Of a stretch of DNA of 64,000 bases, positions 36,200-44,768 are shown piece after piece. The notes under the pieces were generated by a model that saw only the letters and a list, made by a program, of their open reading frames with translations, was not told where the DNA came from and did no database searches. How positions within the stretch are numbered: the first letter of the stretch is position 1; each line of letters begins with the position of its first letter. Made by a program: the position numbers and the translations under genes. The DNA comes from Sedimenticola_A sp040506895 (GTDB lineage: Bacteria > Pseudomonadota > Gammaproteobacteria > Chromatiales > Chromatiaceae): contig JBEVVY010000001.1 in assembly GCA_040506895.1 (NCBI GenBank), positions 3,209,116 through 3,273,115 on the forward strand. Direction: 5' to 3'.

Positions 36200-37537
36200 C
36201 TAATCCGCAGACTGTTTTTCCACGATGGCCATGGCCATCTCGAGGGCCTGTTCGTAGTTGAGCCTGGGGTCGACCTGGGACAGGTAGGCGCGCTCCAGTC
36301 CGGTCTCGTCGAGGCCCCGGGCGCCACCGATACACTCGGTGACATCGTCGCCGGTCAGTTCGAAATGGACGCCACCCAGCACCGAGCTTTCGGCCTTGTG
36401 GATCTCGAAGGATTGGCTCAGCTCCGAGAGGATGTTCTCGAAGCGGCGGGTCTTGATGCCGCTTGCGGTTGACTCGGTGTTGCCGTGCATGGGGTCGCTG
36501 ATCCAGAGCACATTACGCTCCGTACGCTGCACGGCATTGATCAGGGCAGGCAGTCCGTCGGCCACCCTGTGGGCACCGAAGCGGTGGATCAGCACTAGCT
36601 TGCCGGGTTCGTTCTCGGGGTTGAGGCGTTCCACCAGTTCCTGCAGGTAGGTTTCGGACATGCCGGCACCCACTTTCACTCCCACGGGATTGCGGATGCC
36701 GCTGAAATACTCGATATGGGCGCCATCGATATCGGCTGTGCGAAAACCGATCCAGGGCATGTGGGTGGAGAGGTTGTAGAAACCGCTCTTGTTGGGCACC
36801 TGCCGGGTCAGCGCCTGTTCGTAGTGCAGGTGCAGTCCTTCGTGGCTGGTGTAGAACTGCACGCGGTTGATCTCGGTGTTCTCGGCACCGCCCAGGGTCT
36901 CCATGAAATGCAGGGAGTGGGAGAGGTCATGAACGATCTTGTGGTACTTGTCGGCCAGGCGGGAGTGGCGTACGAAATCCAGGTCCCAGTTTTCGGGATG
37001 GTGTAGGTCGGCGAAACCGCAGTCTGACAGGGCGCGGATGAAGTTGAGCGTCATCGCTGCCCGCCCGTAGCCCCGGAGCAGGCGCACGGGATCGGGTACC
37101 CGGGCCGCCGCGGTGAATTCGGGGCCGTTGATCAGGTCGCCCCGGTAGCTGGGCAGGGTCACGCCATCGATGGTTTCGCTGTCGGCCGAGCGGGGCTTGG
37201 CGTACTGGCCGGCGATGCGCCCGAGCCGGATCACCCGTTTGTTGAGGCCGTGGATCAGCACCAGGCTCATCTGCAGCAGGATCTTCAGCTTGTTGGTGAT
37301 GATCGGCGAGGTGCAGTCGCTGAAGTTCTCGGCGCAGTCGCCGCCCTGGAGCAGAAACGCCTCGCCACGGGCAGCCGCGGCCAGTTGGCTTTTCAGTGAC
37401 TCCACCTCCCAGGAGGTGACCAGGGGCGGCAGCGCCGTGAGTTGGGCGATGACGTCGTCCAGGGCCTCCCGGGAAGGGTAACTGGCCTGCTGTTTGGCCG
37501 GCCGCTTCTGCCAGGATTCAGGGTGCCAGTCGCTCAT
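36200..37537 (-). CDS. 3-deoxy-7-phosphoheptulonate synthase, class II
   Basis: A 445-residue plant/actinobacterial-type DAHP synthase. Signatures: EAFLLQGGDCAENF, LGRIAGQYAKPRS, FYNLSTHMPWIGFR, WISDPMHGNT and GGVHFELTGDDVTEC (metal and PEP residues). It does the same reaction as the unrelated class I enzyme at 32564. Its ATG shares one base with the stop of the rhodanese gene (TAATG), so the two are coupled. Class II enzymes are sometimes linked to secondary or aromatic metabolism, but nothing here proves this. Confidence 0.93.
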   Translation of the reverse strand: MSDWHPESWQKRPAKQQASYPSREALDDVIAQLTALPPLVTSWEVESLKSQLAAAARGEAFLLQGGDCAENFSDCTSPIITNKLKILLQMSLVLIHGLNKRVIRLGRIAGQYAKPRSADSETIDGVTLPSYRGDLINGPEFTAAARVPDPVRLLRGYGRAAMTLNFIRALSDCGFADLHHPENWDLDFVRHSRLADKYHKIVHDLSHSLHFMETLGGAENTEINRVQFYTSHEGLHLHYEQALTRQVPNKSGFYNLSTHMPWIGFRTADIDGAHIEYFSGIRNPVGVKVGAGMSETYLQELVERLNPENEPGKLVLIHRFGAHRVADGLPALINAVQRTERNVLWISDPMHGNTESTASGIKTRRFENILSELSQSFEIHKAESSVLGGVHFELTGDDVTECIGGARGLDETGLERAYLSQVDPRLNYEQALEMAMAIVEKQSAD

Positions 37538-37941
37538 TACTCTTTAACAACCGGGTTGCCCCTGGCGATCCAGTGAGTGATTCCCTTCTCCACGTTGTAG
37601 ACCCTGTTGAATTTCAGCTTGTTGGCCAGGAAACGACCAATGATGCCGGTGCGGTTGCCGGTACGGCAGATCAGAATGAAGGGCTCATCCTGGCCGGCCA
37701 CGCTGGAGAGCTCCTGCAACCACTTGCCCACGTTGTAGTTTCCCTTCTTGTCGAAGAAGGTCATCAGGTGGCTGCCCTCCACCACGCCGGTCTGTTTCCA
37801 CTCCTCGGGGCGGCGTACATCGATGATCGGCACGCCCTGTGCCAGCAGTTGCTGTAGCTCCTGGTTGGAGATGTTGTTGAGCGCCGCCTGGGCGGTCATG
37901 GAGCTGAGCAGCAGGCCCAGCAGTGGAATCCAGTACTTCAT
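37537..37941 (-). CDS. Exported rhodanese-like protein
   Basis: A 134-residue protein with signal peptide MKYWIPLLGLLLSSMTAQAA, then a single rhodanese domain. The active-site loop is ICRTGNRTG with the catalytic Cys (near residue 96), and VPIIDVRRPEEW is the typical N-terminal motif. Likely periplasmic, handling sulfane sulfur or acting as a thiol carrier. The start is the ATG at 37941 after AGGTG. It leads directly into the class II DAHP synthase. The functional reason for pairing the two is unclear. Confidence 0.85.
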   Translation of the reverse strand: MKYWIPLLGLLLSSMTAQAALNNISNQELQQLLAQGVPIIDVRRPEEWKQTGVVEGSHLMTFFDKKGNYNVGKWLQELSSVAGQDEPFILICRTGNRTGIIGRFLANKLKFNRVYNVEKGITHWIARGNPVVKE

Positions 37942-38013
37942 AAAACACCTGACTTCAGTGAACAAATGACAGACTGCAACTATACCCATTGCCAGGTGGG
38001 TGGGGAAAGGCTG

Positions 38014-38043
38014 AAAAAACCGGGCGCAGAGTACTCTGCGCCC
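38014..38043 (-). terminator. Rho-independent terminator of the iorAB unit
   Basis: A perfect 22-base palindrome (GGGCGCAGAGT and its complement, 38022-38043) followed on the minus strand by GG and six T. It lies about 50 bases after the iorB stop, in the right orientation to end iorAB. Confidence 0.8.
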
Positions 38044-38091
38044 CGAGGAAAAAGCAGTCCCGGCCCTCCGGGTCGGTTCTCTGACCAGGCC

Positions 38092-38694
38092 CTAACTGGC
38101 AGCCTCTGCTGCCTGGCCAGCCTCGAACGCCTTTTCGTTGATCTCCACCAGCTTGGGTTTCTTCAGGCGGAAGCGGTCGAGGATCTCGTTTTTGAGAATC
38201 TCCGGTGAGAAGGGGAGGTGCCTGGCGATGGCCCCGAGCATGACGGTGTTGACCAGGCGAAAGTTGCCCAGATCGCGGGCGATGGCGCCGGCATCGAAAG
38301 CGTGTACGTTGACGCCGAGTTGCTGGATCTGGCCGATGGGATCTTCCGGGTAGTCGTACAGGCCGAGACTCACCACCGGGGGTTCCTGGCGTACCCGGTT
38401 GACCATGGCGACGCCGTCGGGGCGCAGGTGCTTGCACCAGCGCAGGGCCTCGGCAGGCTCGAAACCTACCAGGATGTCCGCCTCGCCCGGGGGGATGGCG
38501 GGGGAGAGCACCCGTTCGCCGAAGCGCACGTGGGAGGTGACCACGCCGCCGCGCTGGGCCATGCCGGCCACCTCGGTTTTCTTGACGTCGTAGCCTTGGG
38601 CCAGTGCGGTCTGGGAGAGGACTTCGGCCGCGGTCATCACACCCTGGCCGCCGATGCCGGATACCAGGATGTTGGTGGTTTTCTGTTCGCTCAC
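38092..38694 (-). CDS. iorB: Indolepyruvate ferredoxin oxidoreductase beta subunit
   Basis: A 200-residue subunit homologous to the gamma domain of 2-oxoacid oxidoreductases: NILVSGIGGQGVMTAAEVLSQ at the N-terminus, KTEVAGMAQRGGVVTSHVRFG and a C-terminal VEINEKAFEAGQAA. With IorA it converts aryl-pyruvates (indolepyruvate, phenylpyruvate) plus CoA to aryl-acetyl-CoA, CO2 and reduced ferredoxin. It follows iorA by 21 bases, and the terminator at 38014 closes the unit. Confidence 0.92.
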   Translation of the reverse strand: MSEQKTTNILVSGIGGQGVMTAAEVLSQTALAQGYDVKKTEVAGMAQRGGVVTSHVRFGERVLSPAIPPGEADILVGFEPAEALRWCKHLRPDGVAMVNRVRQEPPVVSLGLYDYPEDPIGQIQQLGVNVHAFDAGAIARDLGNFRLVNTVMLGAIARHLPFSPEILKNEILDRFRLKKPKLVEINEKAFEAGQAAEAAS

Positions 38695-38715
38695 GCTTCG
38701 ATTCCAGTAGGTAGA

Positions 38716-40599
38716 TTAAGTCCGGGTAAAGCCTTCCAGGGGGACGATGGCGTCCGGCCCGCAGGTTTTGGGGCAGAGATCACAGCCGGTACAGGCCTGG
38801 CTGTCGATCTTCACGAAGGCCAGCTCCTTCTCCTTGCCGTTGGGCTTCACCACGGTCTCGCGACGGGTCACCGCAATTGCCGGGCACCCCAGGTCGAGGC
38901 AGTTCTTGCAGCCGGTGCACTCCTCCTCGATGACCGTGTAGGCGGGCTTCTGTTTATAGAAATCCACCAGCACACAGGGCTGGTTGGAGATGATCACCGA
39001 GGTGTCTTCCACCTTGGTTTCGGTGCGCAGTGTCTTGAACAGGGTCGGCAGTTCGTAGGGGTTCACCTCGTGGATGCGCTCGGGCTTCACGCCCATCGCC
39101 TCGCAGATCTTTGGGAAGTCGACCCGCAGGGACTCCTCGCCGTGGATATCGCGACCGCTGGCGGGGTTGTACTGGCCGCCGGTCATGCCCACCGCGCGGT
39201 TGTCGAGAATCAGGATGGTGACATTGCCCCGGTTGTAGGTGATGTCGAGCAGCCCCTGCATGCCCATGTGCATGAAGGTGGAGTCGCCGATCACGCCGAT
39301 GATCTTCTTGTCCTTGTCCGCCTCGACCCGGCCCTTGTCCAGTCCCAGGGCGACGCCCATGGAGGCACCCATGCAGATGGTGGTGTCGAGGGCGTTCCAG
39401 GGATGGCCGGCACCCAGGGTGTAGCAGCCGATGTCACCGGAGATGCTGGTCTTCGGGATCTTGGAGAGGCAGTAGTAGATGCCCAGGTGGGGGCAGGCCA
39501 CGCACATGGTGGGCGGACGGGGGAAGAGGTTGTCCGCCGGGTTGACGGTCACCTTCATCTCCGGGGTCTTTTCTGCAGTTGCCGCTTCCGGGGGTTCCTC
39601 GCCGATCAGTTTGTTGATCGGTGGGCGCAGGACATTGGGCGCAAGCTCGCCGATGCGCGGCAGGATCTCCTTGCCCAGCACGGGGATGCCGGCCGCCTTG
39701 ATCTCGGTCTCCAGGATCGGCTCCACCTCTTCCACCACCACCAGCTGGTCGACGCTCTCTGCGAATGCGCGGATCTGCTCCATGGGTACCGGGTAGCTGA
39801 GGCCCAGCTTGATCAGCGGCATCTCGGGGTAGGCCTCCTGCACGTGCATGTAGGTGGGGCCGGAGACCACGAAACCGACACGCCTGTCGCTGCCATCCTG
39901 GACGATATTGAGTTCATGCCCCTCGGTGAACTTCTTCATCTCCTCTTCCCGTGCGTGCATCATCGGGATGCGGAACCGGGCGTTGGCGGGGGTCATCACC
40001 ATGCGGGCCGGGTCCTTCTGGAAACCCTCGGCCAGCTCGAACTCGGTGCGTTCACCCGGAGTGACCACCCCTTTGACGTGACAGATGCGGGTGGTCATGC
40101 GCAGGATCACCGGGGTATCGAACTTCTCGGAGAGTTCGAAGGCGTACATGGTCATCTCGTACGCCTCCTGGGAGTCTGCCGGCTCCAGTATCGGCACGTG
40201 GCCGAAGCGTCCCCAGAAGCGGGAGTCCTGTTCGTTCTGGGAAGAGGAGAGGCCCACGTCGTCGGCCACCGCGATCACCAAGCCGCCACCGACACCGATC
40301 AGTGTCTGGGTCATCAGGGCGTCAGAGGCGACGTTGAGGCCCACGTGCTTCATGGCGCAGAGTGCGCGGCTGCCGGCCAGGGAAGCACCGATGGCCACCT
40401 CGAGGGAGACTTTCTCGTTGATGGACCACTCAGAGTACATGTCCGGGTACTGGGAGCAGTACTCGAGTATCTCCGTGGAAGGGGTGCCGGGGTAGGCGGC
40501 GGTCACCTTGCAGCCAGCCTCCCAGGCGCCCTGTGCAACTGCCTCGTTGCCTGACATGAAACGCCGTTCTGCTGACGGTAGGGGATTGACTGCACTCAT
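38716..40599 (-). CDS. iorA: Indolepyruvate ferredoxin oxidoreductase alpha subunit
   Basis: A 627-residue TPP enzyme. The N-terminal pyrimidine domain has FMSGNEAVAQGAWEAGC and AAYPGTPSTEILEY, the TPP-binding motif is IGVIGDSTFMHMGMQGLLD near 430, and two ferredoxin motifs end the protein (CTGCKNCLDLGCP and CTGCDLCPKTCGP). Substrate specificity by context is arylpyruvate: paaK and paaI are next on the strand. A palindromic operator candidate lies 65 to 86 bases before its ATG, so it probably starts its own transcript. Confidence 0.94.
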   Translation of the reverse strand: MSAVNPLPSAERRFMSGNEAVAQGAWEAGCKVTAAYPGTPSTEILEYCSQYPDMYSEWSINEKVSLEVAIGASLAGSRALCAMKHVGLNVASDALMTQTLIGVGGGLVIAVADDVGLSSSQNEQDSRFWGRFGHVPILEPADSQEAYEMTMYAFELSEKFDTPVILRMTTRICHVKGVVTPGERTEFELAEGFQKDPARMVMTPANARFRIPMMHAREEEMKKFTEGHELNIVQDGSDRRVGFVVSGPTYMHVQEAYPEMPLIKLGLSYPVPMEQIRAFAESVDQLVVVEEVEPILETEIKAAGIPVLGKEILPRIGELAPNVLRPPINKLIGEEPPEAATAEKTPEMKVTVNPADNLFPRPPTMCVACPHLGIYYCLSKIPKTSISGDIGCYTLGAGHPWNALDTTICMGASMGVALGLDKGRVEADKDKKIIGVIGDSTFMHMGMQGLLDITYNRGNVTILILDNRAVGMTGGQYNPASGRDIHGEESLRVDFPKICEAMGVKPERIHEVNPYELPTLFKTLRTETKVEDTSVIISNQPCVLVDFYKQKPAYTVIEEECTGCKNCLDLGCPAIAVTRRETVVKPNGKEKELAFVKIDSQACTGCDLCPKTCGPDAIVPLEGFTRT

Positions 40600-40663
40600 G
40601 GTCGTAATCCTGTGTACTTTACTCGGTTTTACCCTATTGGAAGTAAGTAATTATGAATCAAAG

Positions 40664-40685
40664 TTGACGTTTACGTAAAGGTAAA
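40664..40685 (-). promoter_or_regulatory. Palindromic operator candidate before iorA (LiuR-like)
   Basis: On the plus strand TTGACGTTTACGTAAA followed by GGTAAA, close to a 22-base palindrome in which the right arm would be CGTCAA. The central TTTACGTAAA is perfect. On the minus strand TTTACG and CATAAT, 18 bases apart, could be -35 and -10, so the site overlaps the likely promoter. The pattern resembles what I recall for MerR-family LiuR operators controlling branched-chain amino acid catabolism. Confidence 0.5.
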
Positions 40686-40743
40686 TTGTGCGCCGCGGAA
40701 GGCGGTTTCCCTCCAGGGGTGAAGCCACCTCACCTCAACGGGG

Positions 40744-42045
40744 TTATTTCTTGCGGTGGTCGATGACCCGCACCGCCTTGCCCTGGGAGCGGGGCACCTC
40801 GCCGACCCCCTTGATGATGACCCGGCAGCTGACGCCGATGAAATCCTTGATGTCGCGTACCACCTTCTGGGCCAGCTTGTCGCGCGCCTCCTGGGTCTGC
40901 TCCATCAGTGGCGGGCTCGCCTCCACGTTGACCACCAGGGTGTCCATGTTGCCTTCGCGGAACACCTCGAGCTGGTAGAAGGGCGAGAGGGTCTCACTCT
41001 TCATCAGCACCGACTCCACCTGGGAGGGGAAGACATTGACGCCGCGGATGATCAGCATGTCGTCACTGCGGCCGGTGATGCGTTGCATGCGTACATGGGT
41101 GCGACCGCATTTGCAGGGTGCAGGGTCGAGTACCGAGATATCCCGGGTGCGATAGCGGATGATGGGGAACGCCTCCTTGGTCAGCGAGGTGAAGACGATC
41201 TCGCCCTCCTCGCCGTAGGGGAGGGGCTTGCCGGTATCCACGTCGACACACTCCACCAGGAAGTGGTCTTCCCAGATGTGCAGGCCGTTTTTAGCCTCGA
41301 TGCACTCGTTACCGACGCCGGGGCCTATCACCTCCGACAGGCCGTAGATGTCGATGGCGTCGATACCCAGCCGGGATTCGATCTCGTAGCGCATCTCCTC
41401 GGTCCAGGGCTCGGCGCCGTGGATGCCCACCTTGAGGGGCAGCTTGCGGATATCCACGCCCATCGCCTCTGCCTCTTCCGCAATGTTCAGGGCGTAGGAG
41501 GGGGTGCAGCTGATGGCAGTGGGTTCGAAGTCCTGCAGCAGCATGATCTGTTTCTGGGTCTGGCCGCCGGACATGGGTGTCACCATAACCCCGAGCTCCT
41601 CGCCGCCGTAGTGCAGACCCAGGCCGCCGGTGAAGAGGCCGTAGCCGTAGGCGTTGTGCAGGCGGTCGCCGGGCTGCACACCGGAAGCGGCCAGGCAGCG
41701 CGCCACCAGCTGGGCCCAGGTGTTGATGTCCCGTCGGGTGTAACCCACCACCGTCGGTTTGCCCGTGGTACCGGAGGAGGCGTGCACCCGCACCACCTGG
41801 TCGGTGGGCACCGCGAACAGGCCGAAGGGGTAGTTCTCCCTCAGGTGCTCCTTCTTGGTATAGGGAAGGTGCTGCACGTCCGAAAGCTTCCTGATGTGGC
41901 TCGGCTTGACGCCCAGCTCATCCATCGCGTCGCGATAGAACTTCACCGTGTGGTAGCAGCGCTCGACAGTGGCCTGGAGCCGCTTGAGCTGAAGGGCCTC
42001 AAGGTCTTCGCGGGGCAGGGTTTCGAAGTCGGTGTGCAGGATCAT
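40744..42045 (-). CDS. paaK: Phenylacetate-CoA ligase
   Basis: A 433-residue AMP-forming ligase producing phenylacetyl-CoA from phenylacetate, CoA and ATP. Motifs: VHASSGTTGKPTVVGYT (P-loop), YGYGLFTGGLGLHYGGE, IYGLSEVIGPGVGNEC, and C-terminal ITGRSDDMLIIRGVNVFP. The 433-residue size and the DPAPCKCGRTH zinc-type segment match PaaK. It lies 24 bases after paaI and before iorA in the same direction, so free aryl acetate and IorAB both feed the same CoA thioester pool. Confidence 0.95.
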   Translation of the reverse strand: MILHTDFETLPREDLEALQLKRLQATVERCYHTVKFYRDAMDELGVKPSHIRKLSDVQHLPYTKKEHLRENYPFGLFAVPTDQVVRVHASSGTTGKPTVVGYTRRDINTWAQLVARCLAASGVQPGDRLHNAYGYGLFTGGLGLHYGGEELGVMVTPMSGGQTQKQIMLLQDFEPTAISCTPSYALNIAEEAEAMGVDIRKLPLKVGIHGAEPWTEEMRYEIESRLGIDAIDIYGLSEVIGPGVGNECIEAKNGLHIWEDHFLVECVDVDTGKPLPYGEEGEIVFTSLTKEAFPIIRYRTRDISVLDPAPCKCGRTHVRMQRITGRSDDMLIIRGVNVFPSQVESVLMKSETLSPFYQLEVFREGNMDTLVVNVEASPPLMEQTQEARDKLAQKVVRDIKDFIGVSCRVIIKGVGEVPRSQGKAVRVIDHRKK

Positions 42046-42069
42046 GATATTCCCCTTTCGTCTTAGGGC

Positions 42070-42510
42070 TCAGTTGTTGTTCATCCAGTCGGCAACCGCA
42101 TCGCTGCGGCGGAAGACGGTGCCGGTGAAGAGTCCCACCAGCTTGTTCTCCCCGGTGCGCACCTCCACGGTGTAGAGGCCGGTGCGGCCGGTCTTGTTCT
42201 CTTCCCGGGCCTCGGCGACCAGGCGGTCTCCCGTCTTGCTGGCGGCCGGGTAGCTGATCTGTGCCGTCAGTGCCACCGCCACGGTGCCGTGGGAGTTGGA
42301 GGCCACGGCGAAGGCGAAATCGGCTATCCCGAAGGTGACGCCGCCGTGGGTTATACCCACAGAGTTGAGCATCTCGTCGGTGACGGTCATGCCGACCCGG
42401 GCGTAGCCTTCCTCAACCGCCTCGAGCTGCATGCCGAGCAGACGGGCGTAGCGGTCCTCCCGCTCCATCCAGCGGCCGATCTGCTCCGGTGTCCAGCGGG
42501 TCTCTTCCAT
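42070..42510 (-). CDS. paaI: PaaI-type phenylacetyl-CoA thioesterase
   Basis: A hot-dog fold thioesterase of 146 residues that releases aryl-acetyl-CoA dead ends. The family motif MLNSVGITHGGVTFGIADFAFA carries the HGG and the catalytic Asp. The ATG at 42510 is within the stop codon of the preceding CBS-ACT gene (ATGA), so the two are coupled. Its substrate could also be hydroxyphenylacetyl-CoA. Confidence 0.9.
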   Translation of the reverse strand: MEETRWTPEQIGRWMEREDRYARLLGMQLEAVEEGYARVGMTVTDEMLNSVGITHGGVTFGIADFAFAVASNSHGTVAVALTAQISYPAASKTGDRLVAEAREENKTGRTGLYTVEVRTGENKLVGLFTGTVFRRSDAVADWMNNN

Positions 42511-43169
42511 CAAAGCCTGCCCGGTAGCTCTTCGGTGATCAGGTCGTACCCCAGGCCCCGAAGGTGGTCGTCCAGGGACTCGGGGTTGCCGGAGCGGTAG
42601 CGGATGATCGCCACCCGGTTGCCGGTCTGGTCGATGGAGAGGGGGGATACCACCGTGGCGATATAACCGCCGAAGTCGTTTATACGGTCCAGCAGTTGGC
42701 CCAGGGCGCCGATCTCGTCCGGCAGATGGACCGCGATCCGGGTGCTGTCGCGCAGGCCACAGCCGGTGATGTCGAGCAGGAAGTCGAGGATATTGGATTC
42801 GGTGACTATGCCCACCAGGCGGCCCTCTTCCACCACCGGCAGGGCGCCCACCTTGTTTTTCCTGATCAGGTGACCGGCATCCTCCACCAGGGTACTGGGG
42901 GTGCAGACCACCGGGTCACGCCTCATCAACTGGCCGATGGTGATTTTTGAGGTGAGGTAGTTGACCTCGCCCACCGACAGGGTGGTGATGGCTGAGGGCT
43001 CGGCCTGGGCCAGCTCGCGGTGGCTGAAGAGCCCGACCAGGCGCTGCTGGTCATCCACCACCGGGAGAAAGCGACGATCCTTCTCACGCATCAGCTGGGC
43101 GGCGTGACTCAGTTTCATATCTTCAGTGGCGGTATCCACTTCACCGGACATGATCTGTTCGACATACAT
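42510..43169 (-). CDS. CBS-pair and ACT domain protein (AcuB-like)
   Basis: A 219-residue cytosolic protein. Two CBS repeats (MYVEQIMSGEVDTATEDMKL and IGQLMRRDPVVCTPSTLVED) are followed by an ACT domain (IAVHLPDEIGALGQLLDRIND). The layout matches AcuB-type proteins, which probably bind adenosyl ligands and amino acids. Its location between livF and paaI suggests a regulator of the aromatic/branched-chain pathway. The ligand is not known. Confidence 0.85.
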   Translation of the reverse strand: MYVEQIMSGEVDTATEDMKLSHAAQLMREKDRRFLPVVDDQQRLVGLFSHRELAQAEPSAITTLSVGEVNYLTSKITIGQLMRRDPVVCTPSTLVEDAGHLIRKNKVGALPVVEEGRLVGIVTESNILDFLLDITGCGLRDSTRIAVHLPDEIGALGQLLDRINDFGGYIATVVSPLSIDQTGNRVAIIRYRSGNPESLDDHLRGLGYDLITEELPGRL

Positions 43170-43203
43170 GGCGCTGTTGCCCTCTGTTGTATTCGAAGTA
43201 ACT

Positions 43204-43227
43204 CCCTCTCCCCTTGTGGGGAGAGGG
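43204..43227. repeat. REP-like palindrome, copy 1
   Basis: CCCTCTCCCC ttgt GGGGAGAGGG, a perfect 10-bp stem, continued by TTGGGGTGAGGGG. It lies between livF and the CBS-ACT gene. Closely related in sequence to the hairpin at 46642. Confidence 0.7.
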
Positions 43228-43282
43228 TTGGGGTGAGGGGAATCTACCAGGTGGTTCGCCCTCTACCTGATCAAAACATTAC

Positions 43283-44005
43283 CTAATGACCGAGGTACGC
43301 TTTACGTACTGACTCGTCATTCAATAGCTCCTGGGCGCTGGCTGAATGCACTGCGCGGCCGGTCTCGAGGACATAGCCCCTGTTGGCTATACCGAGGGCG
43401 GCCCGCGCGTTCTGTTCCACCAGCAGTATGGTCACACCTTTCTCGTTCAGTCCCTGGATCACGCGGAAGATCTCCTCCACCAGCAGTGGTGCCAGGCCCA
43501 TGGAGGGCTCGTCCAGCAGCAGCAGCCGGGGACGTCCAAGCAGGGCGCGGCCGATGGCGAGCATCTGCTGCTGTCCTCCGGAGAGGGTGCCGGCGGTCTG
43601 TCCCTCCTTCTCTTTGAGGATCGGGAAGAGTTCGTAGATCCGCTCCAGCTCGGCGTCGACCCACTCCCTCTCCTTGCGGATGCTGTAGGCGCCAAGGCGC
43701 AGGTTGTCTTCCACGCTGAGGGGGGCGAACACCTGTCGTCCTTCCGGCACATGGCAGATACCCGAGGCGACGATCTGGTGGGGTTTGCGGCGAGAGATCT
43801 CGACGCCGTCGAAGCTGATGCTGCCGCCACTCGGTTTGTGGATGCCGGAGATGGTTTGAAGCAGGGTGGTCTTGCCGGCGCCGTTGGCGCCCACCATGGC
43901 CACCAGTTCTCCCGGGTGCACCTCCAGGGAGATATCGAACAGCGCCTGGATAGGGCCGTAGTGGGTGGAGAGGCTGTCGACCTTCAACAAGGCTTCAGAC
44001 GGCAT
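43283..44005 (-). CDS. livF: Branched-chain amino acid ABC transporter ATP-binding protein LivF
   Basis: A 240-residue ATPase of the inner-membrane importer. Walker A GANGAGKTTLL, signature LSGGQQQMLAIGRAL, Walker B LLLLDEPSMGLAP and His-loop VEQNA are all intact. The start is the ATG at 44005 with GGGGAGG upstream; it overlaps the end of livG by 11 bases. With livG it drives uptake by LivHM of ligand captured by LivK. Confidence 0.94.
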   Translation of the reverse strand: MPSEALLKVDSLSTHYGPIQALFDISLEVHPGELVAMVGANGAGKTTLLQTISGIHKPSGGSISFDGVEISRRKPHQIVASGICHVPEGRQVFAPLSVEDNLRLGAYSIRKEREWVDAELERIYELFPILKEKEGQTAGTLSGGQQQMLAIGRALLGRPRLLLLDEPSMGLAPLLVEEIFRVIQGLNEKGVTILLVEQNARAALGIANRGYVLETGRAVHSASAQELLNDESVRKAYLGH

Positions 44006-44768
44006 ACTGCACCTCCCCGCCAAGGTAGGCCTCGATCACCTTGGGGTTGTTCTGGATCTCCTCCGGGGTGCCCTCGGCCAGGCGGCTGCCGTAATCCAGT
44101 ACCAGTACCTGGTCGGAAACCTGCATCACCAGCCCCATGTTGTGTTCCACCAGCAGCACGGTGATGCCGGCCTCGCTGATGCGGCGGATCAGCCGGCGCA
44201 TCTCCAGGGTCTCCGTGTCGTTTAGGCCTGCGGCGGGCTCGTCCATCATCAGCAGTTTTGGCTTCACCGCCAGGGCGCGTGCGATCTCCAGCCGCTTCAG
44301 GGCGCCGTAGGGCAGGGAGCCCGCATCGCGACCGATAAGGGCGTCGAGTCCGCAGAAGGCCAGGGCTTCCCTGGCCCACTCGCGGGCCTGGCGTTCCTCG
44401 CGAATCACCCCGGGCAGTCGCAGGGCGGCGCTGAAGAGGTTGCTCCGGGTGCGCAGATGACAACCCACCATCACGTTGTCCAGCACGCTCATGTTGAAGA
44501 ACATCTGCAGGTTCTGGAAGGTGCGGGATGCCCCCATGCCGGCGATCTTGTGGGGCGCGAGTCCGGTGATCTCCTGCGCCTGGAAACGGATGCTCCCCTG
44601 GTCCGGCGTGTAGATGCCGCAGAGCATGTTGAACAGGGTGGTCTTGCCGGCACCGTTGGGTCCGATAACCGAGTAGACCCTGCTCTCCGGTACCTCGAAA
44701 TGCAGGTCGGCGATGGCGGTGACGCCACCGAACGACTTGGTCAGATCCTTCACCTCAAGCAGTGCCAT
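43995..44768 (-). CDS. livG: Branched-chain amino acid ABC transporter ATP-binding protein LivG
   Basis: 257 residues. Walker A GPNGAGKTTLFN, signature LPYGALKRLEIARAL (the degenerate form usual in LivG), Walker B LLMMDEPAAGLN, His-loop VEHNMG. The LivG-specific extra loop (TRSNLFSAALRLPGVIREE) is present. It overlaps livM by 14 bases at its start and livF by 11 at its end, so translation of the whole set is coupled. Confidence 0.94.
   Translation of the reverse strand: MALLEVKDLTKSFGGVTAIADLHFEVPESRVYSVIGPNGAGKTTLFNMLCGIYTPDQGSIRFQAQEITGLAPHKIAGMGASRTFQNLQMFFNMSVLDNVMVGCHLRTRSNLFSAALRLPGVIREERQAREWAREALAFCGLDALIGRDAGSLPYGALKRLEIARALAVKPKLLMMDEPAAGLNDTETLEMRRLIRRISEAGITVLLVEHNMGLVMQVSDQVLVLDYGSRLAEGTPEEIQNNPKVIEAYLGGEVQYAV

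Noticed and set aside
38218..40554. Plus-strand open frame of 778 codons opposite iorA/iorB
   Set aside because: Shadow of the GC-rich iorA gene; no recognisable motif, and it would read through the iorB region and the iorA-iorB gap.
40756..42066. Plus-strand open frame of 436 codons opposite paaK
   Set aside because: paaK on the minus strand has all its motifs; this frame is its antisense image.
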